DNA from: Hemibagrus wyckioides
Lineage: Eukaryota > Chordata > Actinopteri > Siluriformes > Bagridae
Assembly: GCF_019097595.1 (NCBI RefSeq)
Contig: NC_080735.1
Location: 15,105,917-15,169,916, forward strand
DNA length: 64,000 bases
Direction: 5' to 3'
In this document: piece after piece, positions 23,790-35,321 of the stretch
Layout of the letters: each line of letters starts with the position of its first letter
How positions within the stretch are numbered: the stretch's first letter is position 1
Position numbers and translations under genes: made by a program
Notes under the pieces: generated by a model
Databases searched by the model: none
What the model was told of the DNA's origin: nothing
The model's input: only the letters and a program-made list of their open reading frames with translations

Positions 23790-23810
23790 GAACTATGATT
23801 AGAACTATGA
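21590..23810 (+). mobile_element. LINE family 1, copy 3 (longest)
   Basis: Contains the pre-RT region (21621-21962), the RT core (22322-22759), the 'HCYADDTQ' active-site box in another frame (22615-22818), and an intact C-terminal block (23019-23492: 'LDYCYVLMSGFSRRSKNK', 'LHWLPVKFRIDYKILLLTYK', 'VSMFKSRLKTHLF'). It is followed by the 3' tail and (TC)n. Unlike copies 1 and 2 it is not cut by the Tc1 end. At least three frame breaks make it inactive. Confidence 0.85.
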
Positions 23811-24565
23811 TTAGTCGGCACTAAAAAACTAGTTAAATTGCAAAAGGAAGGAGGTTTGGACGGAGCATCAGTGTCCCTCTATCTATCTAAGATAGATCTA
23901 TCTATCTAAGTTCGGTGCCTTGTTCGGTGTTTGTTTATCCACCAGTTCTATTTCTTTTCCGGTTCCTGTGGGTGCCGCAGCAATCTTATGGTCATCCCAA
24001 ATGCTCTCATTGGTTGACATGCATGATGACGTTCATCCCAAGTCAGTACGGATCAAGATAAAATATGCACACAGTATCTGAACTGCATTGTAATATTAAG
24101 AATTAAAAAAATAATTCTCATTTTAGAACTTTATTCTTATTTAAAAAAAAAAAGTAGAGACTTAATTTATCAAAGGCTCAATTTCATCAAAGTTTCTAAA
24201 ATCAAATTGTACATATAGCTATTGAAAATTAAACTACACCTGTATATATGCATAAACAGGAATAATATATAATTATACAGATGTGGCATTAAAAAATGAG
24301 CGCTTTTTCCCGCAGCACGCCACGATTCCGCCCACAGTGTGCTGCAAGATTCTGCAAGTCGGCGCTTTAGTATTTCAATGCATGTGTACAACTCTGGCCA
24401 CAGCACATTATACAGTATAATCACTCAAAGTTTGCTATATACATAGTCTTCATACTATTGTTAAATACACTTGTAATTTATCAGTTTATCAGTTGTTAAC
24501 TGCACATGTAATGTAATGATTGTGAGAAAATATCCACAATAAATTCTGAAAGAAATAGACACAGT

Positions 24566-24568
<3 letters not shown>

Positions 24569-24651
<83 letters not shown>
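24569..24651. repeat. (TC)n-(TA)n microsatellite abutting a Tc1 element
   Basis: About 34 bp of TC and about 50 bp of TA directly next to the Tc1 terminal repeat. Tc1 elements target TA, so the tract is either the insertion site or an expanded TA target duplication. Confidence 0.9.
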
Positions 24652-24656
<5 letters not shown>

Positions 24657-25900
24657 ATATTGCCAAAAGTATTCGCTCACCTGCCTTGATTCGCATATGA
24701 ACTTAAGTGACATCCCATTCCTAATCCATAGGGTTCAATATGACGTCGGTCCACCCTTTGCAGCTATAACAGCTTCAACTCTTCTGGGAAGGCTGTCCAC
24801 AAGGTATAGGAGTGTGTTTATGGGAATTTTTGACCATTCTTCCAGAAGCGCATTTGTGAGGTCACACACTGATGTTGGACGAGAAGGCCTGGCCCTCAGT
24901 CTCCGCTCTAATTCATCCCAAAGGTGTTCTATCGGGTTGAGGTCAGGACTCTGTCCAGGCCAGTCAAGTTCATCAACACCAGACTCTGTCATCCATGTCT
25001 TTATGGACCTTGTTTTGTGCACTGGTGCACAGTCATGTTGGAAGAGGAAGGGGCCAGCTCCAAACTGTTCCCACAAAGTTGGGAGCATGGAATTGTCCAA
25101 AATGTCTTGGTATGCTGAAGCATTCAGAGTTCCTTTCACTGGAACTAAGGGGCCAAGCCCAACTCTGAAAAACAACCCCACACCATAATCCCCCCTCCAC
25201 CAAACTTTACACTTGGCCCAATGCAGTCAGACAAGTACCGTTCTCCTGGCAACCGCCAAACCCAGACTCATCCATCAGATTGCCAGATGGAGAAGCGCGA
25301 TTCGTCACTCCAGAGAACGCGTCTCCACTGCTCTAGAGTCCAGTGGCGGCGTGCTTTACACCACTGCATCCGACGCTTTGCATTGCACTTGGTGATGTAT
25401 GGCTTGGATGCAGCTGCTCGGCCATGGAAACCCATTCCATGAAGCTCTCTGCGCACTGTTCTTGAGCTAATCTGAAGGCCACATGAAGTTTGGAGGTCTG
25501 TAGCGATTGACTCTGCAGAAAGTTGGCGACCTCTTCGCACTTTGCGCCTCAGCATCCGCTGACCCCGCTCCGTCAGTTTACGTGGCCTACCACTTCGTGG
25601 CTGAGTTGCTGTCGTTCCCAAACACTTCCACGTTCTTATAATACAGCTGACAGTTGACTGTGGAATATTTAGGAGCGAGGAAATTTCACGACTGGATTTG
25701 TTGCACAGGTGGCATCCTATCACAGTTCCACGCTGGAATTCACTGAGCTCCTGAGAGCGACCCATTCTTTCACAAATGTTTTTAAAAACAGTCTGCATGC
25801 CTAGGTGCTTGATTTTATACACCTGTGGCCATGGAAGTGATCGGAACACCTGATTCTGATTATTTGGATGGGTGAGGGAATACATTTGGCAATATAGTGT
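24652..25900 (-). mobile_element. Tc1-like transposon, copy 1 (inactive)
   Basis: Terminal inverted repeats of about 30 bp (24652-24681, 25871-25900; the inner part 'ttggcaatata' is shared), flanked by TA tracts on both sides. The transposase reads on the minus strand from '[18 protein letters not shown]' with an N-terminal HTH ('IPQSTVSCIIRTWK') and GRPRKLT linker. A D of the catalytic triad is in 'LWSDESRF', the second in '[10 protein letters not shown]', and the E in '[15 protein letters not shown]'. A stop replaces Arg in 'SDGRVW' (near 25268) and a frameshift follows near 25190, so no full-length protein is made. Confidence 0.92.
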
Positions 25901-26342
25901 ATATATATATATATATAAAATAATATTTACATTTTAAATGAATATGTATAAATTTACCTGTGCCTGTGTGAGTGTAAAGCTGCAAAGTATTTTTATGTGC
26001 TTTGTAAATACTTTATTGCGCTGGTGTTGTCCTGCCATCTGCGTGTAACTTTTTTTTGTTCAACTTTAAAGATGCCTGTGCAAAGATGACAATTAAAATG
26101 GAAAACATCTTGATTAAAGTCATTATAATGCAAAATTTAACTGGTAGTTATTCCAGAAAAAAAGTCAAACTAAATAGAATTGTGACAAAGTAGTAATATT
26201 TCGCGAATAAAATTAACACTATGAGAATAAAGTAAAAATAACGAGATTCGTAGCAATACGGGATTAAATTCATAATATTTTGAGAATAATGTCATTATTT
26301 ACATTAACGTGTTTAGAGTGATGAATAATATATTAGACCTAT
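25901..26342. other. Spacer between Tc1 and gypsy element
   Basis: AT-rich, no ORF or repeat that I recognise apart from the TA tract at 25901-25917. The last five bases (CCTAT) are the target-site duplication of the gypsy element that follows. Confidence 0.5.
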
Positions 26343-26662
26343 TGTAATGATGCACCGGAGGCAGGTGTAGCAGAATCCATAAGCAGATCTTTATTTATAA
26401 CAAAATCGGCAGGCAAGTATTGGTATCGGTATGGTCAGGCAAAAAGGGTCAAAAAGCCGGGAAACAAAACACTAAGCAAACAAAACCAAAATCGCAAAAC
26501 CAAACAATCGTAGAACTAGGGTCAGGCAGGGATCATACACGTAGAAGACACAATCGAAAATACAAGGCTTGGTACACAATCTTAGAGAATGATACTTTGC
26601 GGTGAACACCTAGGCAGAGCTGTTTAAATACCTGAGTGAGATCGGAAGCAAAATAGAGATTG

Positions 26663-27443
<781 letters not shown>

Positions 27444-28228
27444 CTAAGGGAGGAACTCACTCCAACAAAGGTGTTCCTGGCTGCAATAAGTTCTCAGAAA
27501 CCTCCCAATTTCCTGGTTAAGCCGTTCTGCTTGGCCATTAGACTGTGGATCGAGCTGAGGATAACATTGATCCCAAGTTGCCTGCAGAATTCCGACCATA
27601 CTCGGGAGGTGAACTGTGGACCTCGGTCGGAAACAATGTCCTCGGGTAAGCCATAGTGACGGAAAGTGTTCTGGAAGATAGCCGTGGCGGTTTCCATGGC
27701 GGTCGGCAGCCCCTTCATCGGGATTAGCTTGCATGATTTGGAAAATCTGTCAATAACCACCATGACTGTAGTGAAGCCTTGAGAATTAGGTAGGTCAGTG
27801 AGAAAGTCTATAGAGATATGAGACCATGGTTGGCGTGGGAGGGGTAATGGCTCTAGTAAACCTTCTGGTAGTTGACGGCATGTTCTGGATTGTGCACAGG
27901 CCGAGCAGGTACGAACGGACTCCTCGACATCGTAGTTGAGAGATGGCCACCAGAATCTTTGTCTTACTAACTGTGTGGTTCTGCGGACACCGGGGTGGCC
28001 TGAACTCAGACTCTCATGTATCCATTGTATTACTCGGAGGCGGAAATCTGTAGGCACATAAACTTTAGATGAAGGACAGGCAGGGGGAGGAGTTCCTGCT
28101 AACTGTGCCCATTCTATTTCGTTCATCAGATCCCACTGCACGGGCGATACTCGGACGGACTCGGACTCGGGTTTCTGGACTAGATGGGGGCTCAAGAGGG
28201 TCATGGATACGAGATAATGCATCACCAT
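27444..28228 (-). pseudogene. Gypsy integrase core, frameshifted
   Basis: HHCC-type zinc region ('[17 protein letters not shown]', 'CSACAQSR'), then the catalytic core: the first D in '[10 protein letters not shown]', the second in '[12 protein letters not shown]'. The catalytic E region ('[17 protein letters not shown]') is in a different frame (27444-27734), so a frameshift separates the second and third catalytic residues. Confidence 0.88.
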
Positions 28229-28442
28229 TCTTCGAACCGGGGCGATACGTGACTGAAAACTTAAATCTTGTGAAGAACAGGGCCCATCTAGCTTGGCGGG
28301 GGTTGAGGCGTTTAGCTTCTCATAGATAGGTCAAATTTCTGTGGTCAGTAAGCACCAGGAACGAGTGGCGGGCCCCCTCTAGCTAGTGCTTCCATTCTTC
28401 CAGGGCAGCCTTTATCGAAAGTAGTTCCCAGTTCCCTATGTC

Positions 28443-29465
28443 TTAGTTGGATTCGGCCTGCGTGAGCTTTTGGGAAAGGAATGCGCAAGGGTGCAGCTTT
28501 CCAGTTTCTGGTTGACGTTGGGAGAGCACCGCTCCTATACCACAATTAGAGGCGTCCACCTCCACTACGAATGGCAGTTTGGGGGCAGGATGGCAGAGTA
28601 TCGGGGCAGAAGAAAAGGTTTTCTTGAGTTTCAGAAAGGCTGCTTGGGCCTGATCTGTCCACTTTAACTTCTGGGGTTTGTTCTTTAGCAGTGACGTCAG
28701 TGGGCTAGCGATGGTACTGTAATTACGAATGAACCTTCTGTAAAAATTCGCAAACCCGAGAAAGCATTGCAACCCCTTGACAGAGGTAGGTTCGGGCCAG
28801 GACATAATGGCGGACACTTTATTTTGATCCATTTCCACTCCTTTCTGCGAGATCACATATCCCAAGAATGTTACAGAAGAGCGATGAAATTCACACTTTT
28901 CTAGTTTCACATAGAGGTTATGGTTAGTGAGGCGCTGGAGGACAGTACGAACGTGGGCGATGTGTTGTTCTAGGCTGGCGGAGTAAATGGGGATGTCATC
29001 AATGTACGCAATGACGAATTGATTCAGCATGTCTCTGAACACCTCGTTTATAAGTGACTGGAAGACGGCGGGGGTGTTCGTGAGTCCATAAGGCATGACC
29101 AGATATTCATAGTGTCCATGTGTCATGTGAAAAGCCGTCTTCCATTCGTCACCCTCCTTAATCCGGATGAGATTGTAGGCGCTTTGTAAATCCAGCTTGG
29201 TGAAGACCCTCGCTCCCTGTAACTGTTCGAGGGCTGCAGGAACAAGGGGAAGTGGATATGGGTACGGCACGGTGATCGCGTTCAGGCCTCTGTAGTCTAT
29301 GCAGGGTCGAAGGCCCCCGTCCTTTTTTTCCACAAAGAAAAACCCCACGGCAGCTGGTGATGTAGACGGGCAGATGTATCCGGCTGCGAGAGCTTCCTCA
29401 ATGTATTCCTCCATAGCAAGCTTTTCAGGGAGTGACAGGGGGTAGATGCGGTTCTTGGGCGGCAC
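28443..29465 (-). pseudogene. Gypsy reverse transcriptase and start of RNase H
   Basis: An open stretch of 340 residues with '[20 protein letters not shown]', '[20 protein letters not shown]', 'YIDD' active site ('[12 protein letters not shown]'), the '[14 protein letters not shown]' thumb region and RNase H start '[18 protein letters not shown]'. It is cut by a stop where the family usually continues with a YDIGN-type sequence. 28229-28442 carries the rest of RNase H with at least two further stops. Confidence 0.9.
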
Positions 29466-29709
29466 AGTGTTAGGAAGAAGGTCGATGGCACAGTCCCAGG
29501 GTTGATGTAGGGGTAATTTGGTGGCTTTCTCTTTACTGAAGGCCTCTTCGAAATCCAGTTATTCCTGAGGAAGCGTGACTTGGAGAGAAGACTCTGGGCT
29601 TTCGATGGACGTGGATAGGCATGAACAGGTTAACTGGTAGCAAAAACAGTTCGTATGACACAGAGTGGACCACTTACTTAGTTCCCCTTTTTTCCATGAA
29701 ATGATCGGG

Positions 29710-30267
29710 TCATGAAGTTGGAGCCAGGGAAGGCCGAGGACGACAGGGTTTGAGGGCGATGAAATGATAAAAAATTTTAGCCATTTCGGCTTTCAATTCC
29801 CGGTTGAGCCCCTCGCGAAACACCGCCACTAATGCCGTTTCATTCCACCCATACTGAGCTGCGAGCGTGCGGAACTTGATTGCGAAATCCGCTGCAGTAT
29901 CAGAGCCCTGGCGTAATTCCAACAGCTGCACGGAAATGTCCTTTCCCCCCGCCAGATACTCGAAAACTTCTTTGATGAGGTTCGTGAAGTAATTTGCCGA
30001 AGTCTTAACTTGGGGATCTGAATCCCATACAGCCACAGCCCAGTCCAGTGCTTTTCCCATCAACAGCGATAGCATGAAGGTGCATCGGACGGTCTCGCTG
30101 CCATAGACCTCTGGCTGCTGCGCGAAGAAATTATCGCATTGGCGCAGAAAACCCCGGCAGCGATCAGCGGCACCATCAAACTTTTCGGGTGGTGCGATGC
30201 GTGGTAACTCACTACGCGGGGGTGGTGCTGGAGCTGCAGCGGCTGCGGGAGGCTGTTGCTGTAGCAA
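29710..30267 (-). pseudogene. Gypsy gag fragment
   Basis: Retrotransposon gag-type capsid region: a proline/alanine-rich N-terminus, '[20 protein letters not shown]', '[20 protein letters not shown]'. Right after 'KAEMAKIF' the sequence jumps to what is normally downstream of the protease ('[13 protein letters not shown]' in the neighbouring frame), so the CCHC knuckle and protease DSGA region are deleted. Confidence 0.85.
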
Positions 30268-30379
30268 GGCGTTGGTGGCTTCGAGCTCTGCTACTTGGTC
30301 TTGGTAAAATCAGATCATGTGTCCTTGGCATACAATAGTAGTGCGAAGATCTGCTGGGTTCTCAGGCGGCAAAGTATCC

Positions 30380-30751
30380 TGTAAGGATGCACCGGAGGCA
30401 GGTGTAGCAGAATCCATAAGCAGATCTTTATTTATAACAAAATCGGCTGGCAAGTATCGGTATCGGTATGGTCAGGCAAAAAGGGTCAAAAAGCCGGGAA
30501 ACAAAACAAGCAAACAAAACCAAAATCGCAAAACCAAACAATCGTAGAACTAGGGTCAGGCAGGGATCATAAACGTAGAAGACACAACAGAAAATACAAG
30601 GCTTGGTACACAATCTTAGAGAATGATACTTCGCGGTGAACACCTAGGCAGAGCTGTTTAAATACCTGAGTGAGACCGGAAGCAAATTAGAGACTGTCAA
30701 ATCTCAGGTGACGGCGCCCTCTGGTGATCTGGTTCCGCAGGCACTGTTACA
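30380..30751 (-). repeat. 5' LTR of the gypsy element
   Basis: 372 bp, TGTAAGG...TGTTACA, pairing with the LTR at 26343. The sequence just inside the element on the minus strand (GGATACTTTGCCGCC) occupies the primer-binding position, but I cannot match it to a tRNA. Confidence 0.93.
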
Positions 30752-31276
30752 CCTATCTTTGTGTAGTGAAATTAATGTATTAATAAAACTACTTATGCAT
30801 TAAGCTACGTTGAGAACATGCATAAAAGTGAAACTTTACTCGTTGCATGCGCATCTACCTGTTTTAATAATAAGGTAGGTATAACTTATCTGCTTTGAAC
30901 ATCTGCTTGTTCACATTACTCCAAACACGCTGATGTATATGGCATTATAAATAAAGCATTACAACTTAATCCCTATGTTGCATGAGTTTAATACTGTTAT
31001 TTTAACTTTTTTTTAAATTACCGTATTTGCATCTCTGAAAGCTATTTAGCTTTTTTCCTCAGACAGCTATTTAGCGCCTATTAATGCCAAATTCATATAG
31101 CATTAGATACTATTCACATTAAGTACAAATGGCTTTGATACAATTTTTTTCCATGAATCAAGCGGTTGTCCTATCCATTTCACAGCCTTTTCAACTGGTA
31201 AATCATTTTTTTTTTTTTTTTTTGTAAATGCAGTTAATACCAAAACATTCACACTTTTGGGTGGGAGGTCCTAAGC

Positions 31277-31283
31277 TATAAAA
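31277..31283 (+). promoter_or_regulatory. TATA box of the BEN-like gene
   Basis: TATAAAA, 117 bp upstream of the proposed start codon. Expected transcription start near 31307. Confidence 0.55.
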
Positions 31284-31399
31284 TGCTGCATCAAACTAGC
31301 CAATGTACAGTGTATGCATTTGCAGTTCATGTAAAAGTTCACTTATTTGGTTGCTGCACATCGACCCGTGGTACTAAACTGTTTAATCTCACAACAGAC

Positions 31400-32427
31400 A
31401 TGGAGGCAAAGACATTCTATAAAAAAGTCACCGTTTGCGCTAGCAAAAAACAAAGGGTAAGAAAGTATTTTTATTTACACCATTTCTCGTTCAGTTTGTG
31501 TTGTACTTCTGTGTTAACCATCAAAATGTCTCTACAGAAATCTAGAAAGTAGAACAAACCATGTCCAGGCACAAAAACAACAGCAACTACTCGGTTTGTA
31601 AAAAAGAAATCAGTATGTAATTGTTTTTATTGTAAAACTGATAAGCACTCATGTACATGTCCATGTTGTTTTGAATGTATTAAAATTACTCTTAACATTG
31701 GTTTCTTCAGGCTGCACGGATTAAAGACCAGTGTCCCGCCATAGTGAAAGTTTCGAAGCAGGAGTTAATGGCATTCACACGAACGCTTCTGAATTTGGAG
31801 GCAAGAGTTGGCTGGTTGGAAGAGCATTTGAAAGAAAAGGCACCCCCGTCTCATCCGCCGACAACAGATCAGTCCACCTCCACAGACTTTCAATCAGCAA
31901 ACTGCGTCAGAACACGTTTTGTCAATGGACTCACCATCAAACACAGAACATTCAAACCATTGACTGACAACCATGTCAATGGTTAGTTGCACACCAGTTC
32001 GAGAAATTTTGGGTTTTCTTCTGTGTCCAATGCAACGTCCTTTTGTTTGAGACTGCCTGAAACACTGACAAATGCCTCACATCACCATGTTCGTCGGTCT
32101 CTCATACAGGGAGTAATTCAACCTGACGTGACTTTAAATCACATTCCCCTGGAGATAGAGAAACAAATGTATCTGGATTCAGCAGGACCAGATGGCAAAC
32201 CAAGAGCAGATCGTTTTGCTATTCATCTGTTTGAAAGGTTAATTCCTCTTCACTTATATCAGGACTGGGTGGGCTTGGTGAATTTTGATGGTTCCAGGGG
32301 GAAAAATGCTCTGCCTCACAATGTGCGTCAAGCAATTTCCGATGCTGTTGCTAAGAAATTTCACACCACAGCCCAGAACTGGAAGCAAATAAAAGATAGA
32401 ATTAACTTCTCAGAAAGAAACGATTAA
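31400..32427 (+). CDS. Small BEN-domain-like protein, three exons
   Basis: Exons 31400-31456, 31711-31981 and 32114-32427 splice in phase (19 codons; 90 codons plus one base; the rest) to a predicted 213-residue protein. Exon 1 is basic (MEAKTFYKKVT). Exon 2 carries a short coiled coil, 'RTLLNLEARVGWLEEHLKEK'. Exon 3 holds a helical domain, 'ADRFAIHLFERLIPLHLYQD', a 'GSRGKNALP' turn and 'QAISDAVAKKF...NWKQIKDRIN'. These resemble the BEN fold, a DNA- and protein-binding module of chromatin factors, usually in longer proteins. The exon 3 acceptor is less certain: two AGs lie 3-6 bases apart and only the second keeps the frame. A TATA box and a polyA signal frame the gene, and it is the only plausible intact non-toxin-family gene here. 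Alternative: a domesticated or captured transposon ORF. Confidence 0.6.
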
Positions 32428-32500
32428 GTTTTCCCCTGTTTTAAGGTGTCATGCTACAAGTACTGGTTTAAACACTTAACAACTGTTTATTTATTCTGTA

Positions 32501-32506
32501 AATAAA
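32501..32506 (+). terminator. Polyadenylation signal of the BEN-like gene
   Basis: AATAAA 74 bp after the stop codon. A related stretch with 'aaattaatacttgctttcaatcacaattcc' follows at about 32608, a short local duplication of the 3' UTR. Confidence 0.6.
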
Positions 32507-32825
32507 TACTTGCTTTCAATCTCAATTCTAAACTGTCTTGTGATGTTTTTGATTTATATAAAATCACTTAAAACTGGTTAAAACACTTAAAACAGCTGTT
32601 TATCTGTAAATTAATACTTGCTTTCAATCACAATTCCATATCATCTTGTGACGTTTTTGATATATATAGATATATATTTTTGATAGATATATAAACAGTT
32701 TTATATAAAACTATATCTACAACGGATGATTAGGCCTAAGGTAATGGTGTGGACATTAGCGAGCGATCCATATGCAGTGTCAGACAAAAACTTGGATGGA
32801 GGTATGGGAAAACTCAACATTGTCC

Positions 32826-33337
32826 AATGAATAGCTGGCAGCACTCTGAACAGTGCATTTTTGAATGAACTTGTATAATTCCTGTGTAATGCCTGAAACT
32901 TTAGCAACCTATCTTTTAGGTCAGGAAAATCATCTGTTATTTGTCTTTTGATCAAATCATTGCATATTCTCTCCATTTCATTGAGTTCCTCCAGCAAACT
33001 TTCTGTTTTACACACCAGGTTCAAACTGATTTCTCTCACCAACTTTGCAGCCTTATCATCCAAAAGATTGAGAGGATACAGCCACATGGTCAGAGGCACC
33101 CATTTATCTTGTAGGTTTCCTTGAATGTTGTGGGGTTTTCTTCAAGTTGAATGTCACCGTAAAATGTGACTAATATTTTCTGCCTTTTTTTTATCTTCAG
33201 TCATGTTTAGGGATGCCCCTCTATGGATATGGTAGGGATCTTTTTAACCATTGCATGAAGGTTTCCTTCAATTTCCTGTTTGCTGTCATTTTCTGCACTT
33301 GTATAATCAAACACCATGAAATCCTGAGCTCCACTTC
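32826..33337 (-). pseudogene. SNTX exon 2 fragment
   Basis: Isolated piece of the main SNTX exon covering the end of the MACPF-like part and the start of the helical part ('LTMWLYPLNLLDDKAAKLV', 'ICNDLIKRQITDDFPDLKD'). It contains deletions relative to genes A and C (near 33110) and is cut at 'RVLPAI' on one side and at the 'HEVMVFDY' equivalent on the other. No exon 1, FN3 or galectin exons are nearby. Confidence 0.88.
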
Positions 33338-33639
33338 CTTCACTTCATCCCCATCTGGTCTCATTTTTGACACCGACTTGCGGCTAACATACCGTTAGCT
33401 TTAGCCTCCATGCTATTCAGTCTGAGCATATTCGCCCTAACTGCCTTTTTTTTCCTCTTCTCCTCGTATTCAGCCCTATTGCTGCTCTTCCCATTATCGT
33501 TTACCTCCGTGCACGGCGTCTTCTTCTCCCCTCAGCTCCGATTTCCAGATCACTACTCCTACAGCTGAGTATCCTCCTCTCTCCTCTCTCTACCCGCATT
33601 CGGCCTCAATAAACACACCCCTTCTGGGGTTTTGATGCT
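33338..33639. other. C/T-rich spacer, no gene seen
   Basis: Pyrimidine-rich sequence of a different base composition from its neighbours, ending with 'aataaacacacccctt'. Possibly the end of an unrecognised retroelement. No coding support. Confidence 0.4.
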
Positions 33640-33952
33640 CCATTGTCTGTTCGCTTCTGGTGTTTTTTTATGACACATATACATACACAGTACGACATGC
33701 AGTGAAATGTTTTTTCACGACTGTCCGGCATGTAAACATTTATAAAAAGTACGTTAGAAAGAGATCCATAAAAAATAAAGATAAAAATAAAACTAGAGTA
33801 TCTTAAAAGTATAAAAATAGAAAATAAAGTAAAATAAAATATAATATAGATAAATAAAAATAGAATATGAATAAAAAATAAAATATGAAAATAGGTGTAA
33901 AAATATGGAAATATAGGTGTAAGAATATGAAAATATAGGTGCAAGTAGATAC

Positions 33953-34014
<62 letters not shown>

Positions 34015-35257
34015 TATATTGCCAAAAGTATTCGCTCACCTGCCTTGACTCGCATATGAACTTAAGTGACATCCCATTCCTAATCCATAGGGTTCAATAT
34101 GATGTCGGTCCACCCTTTGCAGCTATAACAGCTTCAACTCTTCTGGGAAGGCTGTCCACAAGGTTTAGGAGTGTGTTTATGGGAATTTTTGACCATTCTT
34201 CCAGATGCGCATTTGTGAGGTCACACACTGATGTTGGACGAGAAGGCCTGGCTCTCAGTCTCCGCTCTAATTCATTCCAAAGGTGTTCTATCGGGTTGAG
34301 GTGAGGACTCTGTGCAGGCCAATCAAGTTCCTCCACACCAGACTCTGTCATCCATGTCTTTATGGACCTTGATTTGTGCACTGGTGCACAGTCGTGTTGG
34401 AAGAGGAAGGGGCCAGCTCCAAACTGTTCCCACAAAGTTGGGAGCATGGAATTGTCCAAAATGTCTTGGTATGCTGAAGCATTCAGAGTTCCTTTCACTG
34501 GAACTAAGGGTCCAAGCCCAACTCCTGAAAAACAACCCCACACCATAATCCCCCCTCCACCAAACACTTACACTTGGCACAATGCAGTCAGACAAGTACC
34601 GTTCTCCTGGCAACCGCCAAACCCAGACTTGTCCATCAGATTGCCAGATGGAGAAGCGTGATTCGTCACTCCAGAGAACGCATCTCCACTACTCTAGAGT
34701 CCAGTGGCGGCATGCTTTACACCACTGCATCCGACGCTTTGCATTGCACTTGGTGATGTATGGCTTGGATGCAGCTGCTCGGCCATGGAAACCCATTCCA
34801 TGAAGCTCTCTGCGCACTGTTCTTGAGCTAATCTAAAGGCCACATGAAGTTTGGAGGTCTGTAGCGATGGACTCTGCAGAAAGTTGGCGACCTCTTTGCA
34901 CTATGCGCCTCAGCATCCGCTGACCCCGCTCCGTCAGTTTACGTGGCCTACCACTTCGTGGCTGAGTTGCTGTCGTTCCCAAACACTTCCACGTTCTTAT
35001 AATACAGCTGACAGTTGACTGTGGAATATTTAGGAGTGAGGAAATTTCACGACTGGATTAGTTGCACAGGTGGCATCCTATCACAGTTCCACGCTGGAAT
35101 TCACTGAGCTCCTGAGAGCGACCCATTCTTTCACAAATGTTTGTAAAAACAGTCTGCATGCCTAGGTGCTTGATTTTATACACCTGTGGCCATGGAAGTG
35201 ATTGGAACACCTGATTCTGATTATTTGGATGGGTGAGCGAATACTTTTGGCAATATA

Positions 35258-35321
<64 letters not shown>

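Noticed and set aside
34056..34304. Plus-strand ORFs in the Tc1 copies
   Set aside because: Antisense shadows of the minus-strand transposase.
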